Shown one piece after another: positions 1-5,021 of a DNA stretch of 7,241 nt. Where the stretch lies: assembly GCA_937891565.1 (NCBI GenBank), contig CALAHA010000126.1:1-7241 (forward strand). The letters are read 5' to 3'. Position 1 is the first letter of the stretch, and every line of letters starts with the position of its first letter. This DNA is from an uncultured Ilumatobacter sp. GTDB taxonomy: Bacteria; Actinomycetota; Acidimicrobiia; Acidimicrobiales; Ilumatobacteraceae. The position numbers and the translations under genes are program-made. A model generated the notes under the pieces. That model searched no databases and was not told where the DNA came from. It saw only the letters and a list, made by a program, of their open reading frames with translations.

Positions 1-1
1 G

Positions 2-745
2 ATTGCGCAGCTCGACGCCGCCAAGACCGACAAGACCAAGGTGCTCCTCTTCGTGTGCCCTGACAACCCCTCGGGCGCCGTGTACCCGCCGGCGGCGGTC
101 AAGGCGATTGGTGACTGGGCCGTGGCGAACGGCGTCTGGGTTATCACCGATGAGATCTACGAGCATCTGACCTACGGCGCTCATGAGTTCTCCTCGATGC
201 CGGTGCTCTGCCCCGACATTGCTGACCAGTGCATCATTGTCAACGGCGTCGCCAAGACCTATGCGATGACCGGCTGGCGTGTCGGCTGGATGATTGGCCC
301 AGCTGATGTCATCAAGGCCTCGACGAACTTCCAGAGCCACGCCACCTCGAACGTGTCGAATGTTGCGCAGCGTGCAGCAATCGCTGCAGTGTCTGGCCCG
401 CTCGACGATGTCGTGATGATGCGCGAAGCCTTTGCTCGTCGTGCCGTGACCATGCACCAAATGCTCAATGCGATCGATGGTGTGTCGTGCCTCGAGCCGC
501 AGGGAGCGTTCTACTGTTACCCCGACATGACGGGGCTCCTCGGCAAGGAAATCCGTTCTGGCGATGGCACGGTCAAGGTCGCCAACACGACGATCGAGCT
601 CGCCGACATCATCCTCGAAGAGGCCAAGGTGGCCTTCGTTCCCGGTGAGGCATTCGGCCTGCCCGGCTACGGCCGCTTCAGCTTTGCCCTGGGTGATGAA
701 GACCTCGCCGAAGGTATTCAGCGCATCGCTGACTTGGTTGGCTGA
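2..745 (+). CDS. aspC: Aspartate-type PLP-dependent aminotransferase (class I/II), 5' truncated by window edge
   Basis: This is the C-terminal 247 residues of a fold-type I aminotransferase. The frame is open from base 2, so the start lies upstream of the window. The GTG at 41 is an internal Val, because the preceding codons read in frame. Visible motifs are PDNPSG (Asn at 65-67, contacting the PLP ring O3'), TDEIYEHLTY (Asp at 149-151, pairing with the PLP pyridine nitrogen), VNGVAKTYAMTGWRVGW (Lys codon 254-256, the Schiff-base lysine, in AK rather than the commoner SK context) and a terminal GRFSFALGD (Arg codon 674-676, binding the substrate alpha-carboxylate). The stretch around QSHATSNVSNVAQ and LILEEA/VPGEAFG resembles actinobacterial aspartate transaminases of the AspC Ib type. 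These transfer the amino group between aspartate and 2-oxoglutarate in the cytoplasm. Exact substrate specificity cannot be proven here. It converges on the DUF368 gene and looks unrelated to the B12 genes. Confidence 0.9.
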   Translation: MAQLDAAKTDKTKVLLFVCPDNPSGAVYPPAAVKAIGDWAVANGVWVITDEIYEHLTYGAHEFSSMPVLCPDIADQCIIVNGVAKTYAMTGWRVGWMIGPADVIKASTNFQSHATSNVSNVAQRAAIAAVSGPLDDVVMMREAFARRAVTMHQMLNAIDGVSCLEPQGAFYCYPDMTGLLGKEIRSGDGTVKVANTTIELADIILEEAKVAFVPGEAFGLPGYGRFSFALGDEDLAEGIQRIADLVG

Positions 746-833
746 CGCAGCTGTTGTCGCGTCGGTCGCCTATGTGGCGCCCTGTGTGAGATCGGCGTCG
801 TTGAGTAGATGATCCCGGACGTGTCTCAGGCGC
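746..833. other. Convergent intergenic gap, no clear terminator
   Basis: This 88-nt spacer separates the stop codons of two converging genes. Only weak pairings are visible: GACGC (744-748) with GCGTC (759-763), and CGCC (767-770) with GGCG (776-779). Neither is followed by a T tract on either strand. There is no tRNA-like or other RNA gene signature. Transcription probably ends by a factor-dependent route or by read-through, but the sequence does not decide this. Confidence 0.5.
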
Positions 834-1748
834 TCAGCCGATGGGGTCGACGTCGACGTACTTGCGGCTCAAGATGTCGACAGCGACCACGACGATGATC
901 CCGACGATGGCCAGAACGATCGGCAGGACGACGTTGCCAGACGGCGCCGACAGCGTGGTTGTGTTGGTGCCGTTCGGCCAGGGCCAGAGCACACGAATTG
1001 AGCCGAGCATCAGGCCGATCATTGCGGCGATCACCCAGGTTCGGTAGTGCTCAAGGAGCCAGCTGAGTAGCGTAGAAAAGAGTGCGAGGCCGACGACGGC
1101 ACCAACGATAAAGGCGCCGAGCGAGACGAAGTCACGGTCGTTCACCGCCCCGAGTACTTCGGTGTACATGCCCATCATGACCAGCAGAAACGAGCCCGAG
1201 ATGCCCGGCAGGATCATGGCGCAGATGGCGATTGCTCCGACCAGCAGGAAGATCAGCGGCGACCTCGTGACGACCTCGGCAGCATTCTGGTCAACCACAG
1301 TGTCAGACTTGAGGCCGAGGAGCAGGAAGAGGCCGATTCCGACGCCGACCATGATGCCGATTGCCGTCGCATCGACTCGGTCGAGCATGCGGTAAGCAAC
1401 ATAGATCGTGCCGAGCACGAGCCCGAAGAAGAGGCCCGACATCGTGATTGGTTCGTCGTCCAGGAGGCGTTCGAGAACCGAGGACAACGCGGCGACGGCG
1501 ACAAGAATTCCGGCGAGCAACGACAGGAGCCAGACCCACTCGATTTCGCCGAGCGTGGCCTTGAGTGCGGTGATGTCACCGGTGACAAGCTCTTTCAGCC
1601 CGCGAGCGCCGATCCGAATGTTGTTAATGAGTCGGCCATAAATGCCAAGGACCAGCGCGACCGTGCCGCCGGAGACCCCAGGCACGATGTCGGCGGCGCC
1701 CATGGCGAAGCCACGGATGAGTTGAGCTGCGGGGGCCGGAATGTTCAC
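834..1748 (-). CDS. DUF368 family polytopic membrane protein (PopT-type polyprenyl-phosphate translocase)
   Basis: A hydrophobic protein of 304 residues with about eight or more membrane-spanning stretches. It carries the two related DUF368 signatures, GAADIVPGVSGGT at residues 17-29 and LPGISGSF within 180-187, which look like halves of an internal repeat. In other bacteria DUF368 proteins (PopT) have been shown to recycle undecaprenyl phosphate across the cytoplasmic membrane for cell-wall synthesis. That role is transferred here by family only. The chosen start is GTG at 1748, giving a usual short N-terminus (NIPAPAAQLIRGFAMG) before the first motif. The ATG at 1703 (Met16) is an alternative but would leave almost nothing before the motif. 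No Shine-Dalgarno sequence is visible, and a strong hairpin (1751-1784) ends 2 nt upstream of the GTG. It lies 44 nt downstream of cobS on the same strand, so it may be co-transcribed with the cob genes or insulated by that hairpin. No B12 role is known for this family. Confidence 0.88.
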   Translation of the reverse strand: MNIPAPAAQLIRGFAMGAADIVPGVSGGTVALVLGIYGRLINNIRIGARGLKELVTGDITALKATLGEIEWVWLLSLLAGILVAVAALSSVLERLLDDEPITMSGLFFGLVLGTIYVAYRMLDRVDATAIGIMVGVGIGLFLLLGLKSDTVVDQNAAEVVTRSPLIFLLVGAIAICAMILPGISGSFLLVMMGMYTEVLGAVNDRDFVSLGAFIVGAVVGLALFSTLLSWLLEHYRTWVIAAMIGLMLGSIRVLWPWPNGTNTTTLSAPSGNVVLPIVLAIVGIIVVVAVDILSRKYVDVDPIG

Positions 1749-1750
1749 GC

Positions 1751-1784
1751 GGTGAGACTAGGGGCTCGAGCCCAGAGTCTCACC
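1751..1784 (-). other. Strong inverted repeat (hairpin) between cobS and the DUF368 gene
   Basis: Arms GGTGAGACT (1751-1759) and AGTCTCACC (1776-1784) are perfectly complementary over 9 bp. They enclose the perfect palindrome GGGCTCGAGCCC (1762-1773), with only a 2x2 mismatch (1760-1761 against 1774-1775) between the two stems. In the leftward transcript this folds as 9 bp, a tandem C/U mismatch, then 4 bp of GGGC/GCCC closed by a UCGA loop. No U tract follows, so it is not a classical intrinsic terminator. It starts 8 nt after the cobS stop and ends 2 nt before the DUF368 GTG. Plausible roles are transcript attenuation, 3'-end protection of the cob mRNA, or masking of the DUF368 start; none is proven. 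Confidence 0.7.
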
Positions 1785-1809
1785 AAAGGGAGTCACCACC
1801 AAAGGGAGT
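1781..1809 (-). repeat. Tandem duplication of a 13-nt unit (16-nt period) across the cobS stop codon
   Basis: The 13-mer CACCAAAGGGAGT occurs at 1781-1793 and again at 1797-1809, separated by 3 nt. Read on the minus strand, the upstream copy encodes the CobS end (Ser-Leu-Trp-Trp-stop) and the second copy lies just after the stop. A single ancestral copy followed by the same GAGACTC flank would also have ended the protein, at Ser-Leu-Trp-stop. The duplication therefore looks like replication slippage that added one Trp and lengthened the gap to the next gene. Confidence 0.7.
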
Positions 1810-2554
1810 AGCGCGATGCAAGTCCGGTCGCCACGACGAGGATTGTGCATTCTGCGACCTGCTCGACGGCGCCCAGAATGTCGCCAGACACACCACCGAA
1901 CGCCCGGCGCGCCACAGCAGCAACCATGACAGCACTGATCAGCGCCGCAACGGCGAATGGTCCAACCCACCAACCAGTCGCCAGCGCCGTAATTGCGAGC
2001 GCTCCGGCCACGCCGGTAGCGGCACAGGAACGGGTGAGTGACCGGGTGTAGTCGGCACCGAGGCCATCGGTTGATACCGGCGGAGCAAACCCCATAACAC
2101 CAACAGCAGCACCGCGGCCGAGTGTGTGTGCCGCGACCAGCGCCGCGAACGCGGCGGCTGGCGCCAAAGCTGCGATGCACGCGATGCGTAACACGATGGT
2201 TCCGCACATGGCAGCGACCCCGTAGCTGCCGTGCCGCGAGTCTTTGAGAATCTCGCGGCGACGCTCAGGCGTCCACCCGCCCATCGCATCAGCGGTGTCA
2301 GCGAGACCGTCTTCGTGGAATGCGCCGGTGACGACGATGCCGAACAAGACGGCGACTGTTGCTGCCACGCCGGGTGTGGTCAGCTCCATGAGCCCCGCTA
2401 CAACTGCACCGATAGCGGCGCCGATCAACGCGCCGACGACGGGGAACCAGGGGACTGCTTGGGCAAGATCCGGTGCGGCGCGCAGCCGAATCGGGATACG
2501 GGTCAAGAACTGGGCGGCGCTCAGTGAGCCCCACGGAGGGAGCCCGTTGCTCAC
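1793..2554 (-). CDS. cobS: Adenosylcobinamide-GDP ribazoletransferase (cobalamin synthase)
   Basis: CobS is an integral membrane enzyme that joins adenosylcobinamide-GDP to alpha-ribazole or its 5'-phosphate, closing the nucleotide loop of B12. The protein has 253 residues, normal for the family. Motifs in order: FLTRIP (16-21), FPVVGALIG (37-45), the acidic metal-binding signature FHEDGLADTADA (79-90), ILKDSRHGSYG (102-112) and GGVSGDILGAVEQVAE (220-235). Hydrophobic segments occur between them, notably around residues 38-56, 65-78, 113-145 and 180-215. The start is GTG at 2554, which overlaps the cobT TGA as GTGA. An open frame runs upstream to 2599, but that would lie inside cobT and add nonconserved residues. 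The GTGA overlap predicts translational coupling with cobT, matching their sequential products. The last codons lie in a short tandem duplication. Confidence 0.95.
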   Translation of the reverse strand: MSNGLPPWGSLSAAQFLTRIPIRLRAAPDLAQAVPWFPVVGALIGAAIGAVVAGLMELTTPGVAATVAVLFGIVVTGAFHEDGLADTADAMGGWTPERRREILKDSRHGSYGVAAMCGTIVLRIACIAALAPAAAFAALVAAHTLGRGAAVGVMGFAPPVSTDGLGADYTRSLTRSCAATGVAGALAITALATGWWVGPFAVAALISAVMVAAVARRAFGGVSGDILGAVEQVAECTILVVATGLASRYSLWW

Positions 2555-3537
2555 GCGAAGAACTCGGCGAAAGTCGGCACCTCGCTGATGCCGGCGCATG
2601 CCATGCGAATCAGCGGAACAGCCGCCATTGCGCCGGACCCTTCACCGAGCCGCATGTCGAGATCAAGCAGCGGCCGCTTACCGAGGTGGTCGAGCAACTT
2701 GCGGTGGCCAGGCTCGGCGGAGCAATGGCCCACGATGCAATGGTCGAGCAAGCCGGGGTCAATCATCGCGAGTGGAAGGACCGATGCAGAAGTGACGTAG
2801 CCGTCGAGCACCACCGGAATCGATCGATGGCGCGCTGCGATGGTCGCAGCGGCAATTGCTGCGAGTTCGGCTCCTCCGACCTCACGCAAAATTTCGATCG
2901 GGTCGGTGATTCCAGCGATTCGGCGTTGTGCAGCCTGTACAGCGCCGACCTTGCGGGCGAGCCCTTCGTCGTCGACACCCGTGCCACGGCCAACCCAGGA
3001 CGCGACGTCGCCACCTACGAGCGACGCAGCGATTGCAGCAGACGGCGTCGTATTGCCGATGCCCATCTCGCCGAGTACCAGCAGATCGCAGTCGAGCGCA
3101 TCGACGGCGTCGAATGCCTGTTGGACCACAGCATCGAATCGTTCGGGCGTCATTGCTGCTTCGACCCGAATGTCGCCGGTGGGCCGCCCGACGCCGACGT
3201 CGACAGCACACAGCTCGGCGCCAGCGGCCCGAGCGAACGCGCTGATTGTTGCTTGGCCTGCCTCAAACGCGGCGAGCATCGCGGCGGTGACATCGGGCGG
3301 ATAGGCGCTGACTCCGGCGGCGGCCACGCCATGATCCGCCGCGAAAATCACGCCGACCGGCCGCTCAATGGCAGGGCGACCGGTCCGCTGCCAGCCAGCG
3401 ACCCAGGCGGCGGTCTCGTCGAGCCACGCAAGCGCGCCGCTCGGGCGCAAAATCTGTGCAGCCCGCTCGACAACGGCTTGGTGGGCTGCGCTGTCGCGCG
3501 GTGGCAGGCCGGCGAGATGGTCGTGCAGCAGGGTCAT
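2551..3537 (-). CDS. cobT: Nicotinate-nucleotide--dimethylbenzimidazole phosphoribosyltransferase
   Basis: CobT transfers phosphoribose from nicotinate mononucleotide to 5,6-dimethylbenzimidazole (or another base), giving alpha-ribazole 5'-phosphate, the lower-ligand precursor used by CobS. It is a cytoplasmic protein. This copy has 328 residues, slightly short of the roughly 350 of enterobacterial CobT. Landmarks are FAADHG (65-70), VDVGVG (112-117), LGEMGIGNTTPSAA (155-168), VVLDGYVTSASVLPL (242-256), GHCSAEPGH (270-278) and RLGEGSGA (296-303). Glu299 of the last motif corresponds to the catalytic Glu317 of Salmonella CobT, and Glu157 to its Glu174. The start is the ATG at 3535-3537. The frame is open upstream to 3798 but would run back through cobU and encode low-complexity Ser/Pro sequence. 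It lies 40 nt after cobU with no strong Shine-Dalgarno; its TGA overlaps the cobS GTG. Known family members accept several bases, so the native lower ligand cannot be read from this sequence. Confidence 0.96.
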   Translation of the reverse strand: MTLLHDHLAGLPPRDSAAHQAVVERAAQILRPSGALAWLDETAAWVAGWQRTGRPAIERPVGVIFAADHGVAAAGVSAYPPDVTAAMLAAFEAGQATISAFARAAGAELCAVDVGVGRPTGDIRVEAAMTPERFDAVVQQAFDAVDALDCDLLVLGEMGIGNTTPSAAIAASLVGGDVASWVGRGTGVDDEGLARKVGAVQAAQRRIAGITDPIEILREVGGAELAAIAAATIAARHRSIPVVLDGYVTSASVLPLAMIDPGLLDHCIVGHCSAEPGHRKLLDHLGKRPLLDLDMRLGEGSGAMAAVPLIRMACAGISEVPTFAEFFA

Positions 3538-3577
3538 GGCGTGCAGTCTGGCGGATGGGCTCGTCGAACCGGATGGG

Positions 3578-4129
3578 TCATTGGAAATCGTCAAGAAGCG
3601 TCCACGGATCTTCGAGCTTGGTCGCCCGGCCGGCGATGAGGTGGAGGACTGTGTCGGCGGCGGCGGCCCACGTTTGGTTGACGAAACCGTGAACGTCGCG
3701 ATAGCGACGAGCGAGGGTATTTTCGGGCACGATGCCGAGCCCCACCTCGTTGGTGATGACAACGACAGGATCACTGCGCAACCCCACACCGGCAGCATCG
3801 GTTATCGCCTGATTGCGGATGTACTGGTCGCTCCTTCCATCCCACATGAGGTTCGAGGTCCACAGCGTCAGGCAGTCAATGATGATGAGACCCTCAGGCG
3901 CAGCATCGAGCGCAGTTGTCAGATTGAGCTGCTCCTCGATTGTTTGCCAATTGGCGGGACGTTCATTGACGTGACGTTCGATGCGTTGACGCATGTCGTC
4001 GTCAACGGTCGGCGCCGTGGCTATGAAAGAAACCGGACTGGAGCTGACAGCTTGGTAGCGACGCCCGATATCGACGGCAAGCGAGCTCTTACCGCTGCGA
4101 GCGCCGCCGATGAGAACGGTGAGTGACAT
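3578..4129 (-). CDS. cobU: Adenosylcobinamide kinase / adenosylcobinamide-phosphate guanylyltransferase
   Basis: CobU is a bifunctional cytoplasmic enzyme. It phosphorylates adenosylcobinamide and then transfers GMP from GTP to make adenosylcobinamide-GDP, the CobS substrate. The 183-residue length is typical. The N-terminal P-loop GGARSGKSS is at residues 8-16. RIERHVNERPANWQTIE (49-65) contains His53, matching the histidine that is guanylylated in the Salmonella enzyme (His46). IIIDCLTLWTSNL (82-94) is the Walker B-like segment. NEVGLGIVPEN (127-137) and RRYRDVHGFVNQ (141-152) complete the conserved core. The start is ATG at 4127-4129, immediately before the P-loop strand, as is usual. It follows cobO by 20 nt and precedes cobT by 40 nt, consistent with one operon. 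No residue expected for either activity is missing. Confidence 0.96.
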   Translation of the reverse strand: MSLTVLIGGARSGKSSLAVDIGRRYQAVSSSPVSFIATAPTVDDDMRQRIERHVNERPANWQTIEEQLNLTTALDAAPEGLIIIDCLTLWTSNLMWDGRSDQYIRNQAITDAAGVGLRSDPVVVITNEVGLGIVPENTLARRYRDVHGFVNQTWAAAADTVLHLIAGRATKLEDPWTLLDDFQ

Positions 4130-4149
4130 CTGGTGCTCGCTGCCGTCCG

Positions 4150-4755
4150 CTAGAAGTCGATGCCGCGCATCGCACGAATGCCTTCGGTATACGCGTGCTT
4201 AATTTCTTTCATTTCCGTCACCGTGTCTGCGAGTTCGATCAGTTCCGGAGCGGCGTCGCGGCCGGTCACGATGACGTTGACGTGGCGTGGCCGGTCGGCG
4301 ATTGGGCCGACGATGTCGGCGATCGGCAGCCAGCCGAATGACGCGAGATAGGTCAGCTCATCAAAGATCACCAGTTGGTGTTCGCCGGCCTCCATCAACT
4401 CGATGGCCTTCGCCCACCCTTGCGCGGCGTGCGCCATGTCATTTGTCAGGTCGTTCGAATCCCAGGTGAAACCGTCGCCGAACGAAAACCAGTCGACGCC
4501 GAGCTTTCGACCCATCTTCTCCTCGCCGACGTTCCAGTTCCCCGACTTGATGAACTGCACGACGGCAACGTTCCAGTCGCGCGCAAGCGCACGGATCATC
4601 ATGCCGAACGCTGACGACGATTTGCCCTTGCCATTGCCCGTGTTGACAATGACGAGCGAGTCGGCGCGCCGCAATCCGTCGGGGCGTGGATCGTCGGTCG
4701 GGGCCGTGTGAGGAGCGTCGTCCGTGGTCGGTTCGGTGGAAATTTCGCTCGTCAT
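4150..4755 (-). CDS. cobO: Corrinoid adenosyltransferase (BtuR/CobO/CobP family)
   Basis: The enzyme transfers the 5'-deoxyadenosyl group of ATP to Co(I) corrinoids, making adenosylcobinamide or coenzyme B12 in the cytoplasm. It has 201 residues. The first 30 form an acidic Thr/Asp/Pro-rich, probably disordered extension ending in PDGLRRADS, a common style in CobO proteins. The P-loop GNGKGKSS (40-47) is of the inverted type found in this family. VVQFIKSGNW (65-74), GEEK (77-80), FDELTYL (131-137) and VTGRDAAPELIELADTVTEM (163-182) follow, and the chain ends in the family tail KHAYTEGIRAMRGIDF. The start is ATG at 4753-4755. No Shine-Dalgarno is visible, and a candidate -10 lies only 10 nt upstream, so the mRNA may be leaderless. 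As first gene of the leftward operon it acts before CobU. An ATG or GTG further downstream would cut the extension but not the core. Confidence 0.95.
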   Translation of the reverse strand: MTSEISTEPTTDDAPHTAPTDDPRPDGLRRADSLVIVNTGNGKGKSSSAFGMMIRALARDWNVAVVQFIKSGNWNVGEEKMGRKLGVDWFSFGDGFTWDSNDLTNDMAHAAQGWAKAIELMEAGEHQLVIFDELTYLASFGWLPIADIVGPIADRPRHVNVIVTGRDAAPELIELADTVTEMKEIKHAYTEGIRAMRGIDF

Positions 4756-4765
4756 GGAATGAGTA

Positions 4766-4795
4766 AGGTTACGGACGCCGTCGCTACAATGTCTA
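4766..4795 (-). promoter_or_regulatory. Candidate leftward promoter for the cob operon
   Basis: On the minus strand, TAGACA (4795-4790) resembles the -35 consensus at 5 of 6 positions. It is followed after 18 bp by TAACCT (4771-4766), a weak TAnnnT-type -10. Transcription would start near 4759, about 4 nt before the cobO ATG, which fits the absence of a ribosome binding site. Only 40 nt separate the cobO start from the riboswitch on the other strand, so the promoter must be close to this place or inside the riboswitch DNA. The hexamers are assigned by eye. Confidence 0.4.
4785..4790 (+). promoter_or_regulatory. Candidate -10 element for the btuFCD riboswitch transcript
   Basis: TACAAT matches the TATAAT consensus at 5 of 6 positions. 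It would place transcription start near 4796-4798, exactly at the first hairpin preceding the cobalamin aptamer. No good -35 is visible at 16-18 bp upstream (4761-4768 reads GAGTAAGG), so the promoter may be weak, activator-dependent or read by another sigma factor. The -10 shares base 4790 with the candidate -35 of the leftward cob promoter. Confidence 0.5.
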
Positions 4796-4796
4796 G

Positions 4797-4935
4797 TTCA
4801 CGTCAAAGTGAACAACGTCGTACAACGCAGCGAAGTCTGGTGAGAATCCAGCACTGTCCCGCAACGGTGGTCTCGGAGTAACCCGAGCAAGTCCGGTCGC
4901 CTGCTCGTAGGACGCGACAACAACCCTCGAGGCAA
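4797..4935 (+). ncRNA. Cobalamin (B12) riboswitch aptamer
   Basis: This leader RNA would bind adenosylcobalamin or another cobalamin and turn down the importer behind it. Conserved features appear in the right order. A GAAGT segment (4832-4836) is followed by the stem CTGG/CCAG (4837-4840 with 4848-4851) around TGAGAAT. Stem CACTG/CGGTG (4852-4856 with 4865-4869) carries the hallmark loop CCCGCAAC (4858-4865, its last C closing the stem). Stem CTCGG/CCGAG follows (4872-4876 with 4883-4887). The B12 box AGTCCGGTCGCCTGCTC lies at 4890-4906. A short closing stem is possible between 4817-4821 and 4914-4918. An upstream hairpin GTTCAC/GTGAAC (4796-4801 with 4808-4813) sits at the expected 5' end of the RNA. 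The 3' boundary is approximate; CCTCGAGG (4925-4932) and the following AAGGG may belong to the peripheral element that contacts the CCGCAAC loop. It lies on the btuF strand. Confidence 0.93.
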
Positions 4936-4980
4936 GGGAAGGTCGCATTTGGTGGTTTCGCGCCGCCGGATGAGCCCAGC

Positions 4981-5021
4981 TTGTTCTCCATTACCCCTCG
5001 ACATCGAGGTTGGAGGAACAA
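4981..5021 (+). promoter_or_regulatory. Riboswitch expression platform: hairpin that can sequester the btuF ribosome binding site
   Basis: TTGTTCTCCA (4981-4990) is complementary to TGGAGGAACAA (5011-5021), leaving a single bulged G. This pairs the Shine-Dalgarno GGAGG (5012-5016) and the A of the btuF ATG. Nested inside is a second stem, CCTCGA/TCGAGG (4996-5001 with 5004-5009). No U tract follows, so the form is that of translational rather than transcriptional control. In the usual logic, B12 binding would favour this closed hairpin and stop translation of btuF. The pairing is seen directly; the switching is inferred. Confidence 0.75.

Noticed and set aside
744..779. Possible bidirectional terminator between the aminotransferase and DUF368 genes
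   Set aside because: Stems are only 4-5 bp with long loops and no flanking T or A tracts.
846..857. Palindrome GTCGACGTCGAC near the end of the DUF368 gene
   Set aside because: It is explained by the Val-Asp-Val-Asp codons of the C-terminus and is followed by no T tract, so it is not a supported terminator.
2555..2599. Upstream in-frame extension of cobS
   Set aside because: It lies inside cobT and adds Arg-rich nonconserved residues; the GTGA overlap at 2554 gives the normal CobS N-terminus.
3552..3577. Direct repeat CGGATGGG (3552-3559 and 3570-3577) in the cobU/cobT gap
   Set aside because: Eight-base repeats are expected by chance in GC-rich DNA, and no operator or binding-site pattern is evident.
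2473..3639. A long + strand open frame (388 codons) opposite cobT and the start of cobS
   Set aside because: It is rich in Arg, Asp, Gly and Cys with no domain, and lies wholly antisense to well-conserved cobT and cobS coding sequence; long shadow frames are expected at this GC content.
3538..3798. Upstream in-frame extension of cobT to 3798
   Set aside because: It would run back through most of the cobU 3' half and encodes low-complexity Ser/Pro residues; conserved CobT begins at the ATG at 3537.
4453..4462. GTTCGAATCC on the + strand, resembling a tRNA T-arm
   Set aside because: It lies inside cobO on the opposite strand, encoding conserved FTWDSNDL-type residues, and no acceptor, D or anticodon arms surround it.
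4949..5020. Upstream in-frame extension of btuF
   Set aside because: It falls in the riboswitch expression platform, would bury the signal peptide, and ignores the clear GGAGG before 5021.
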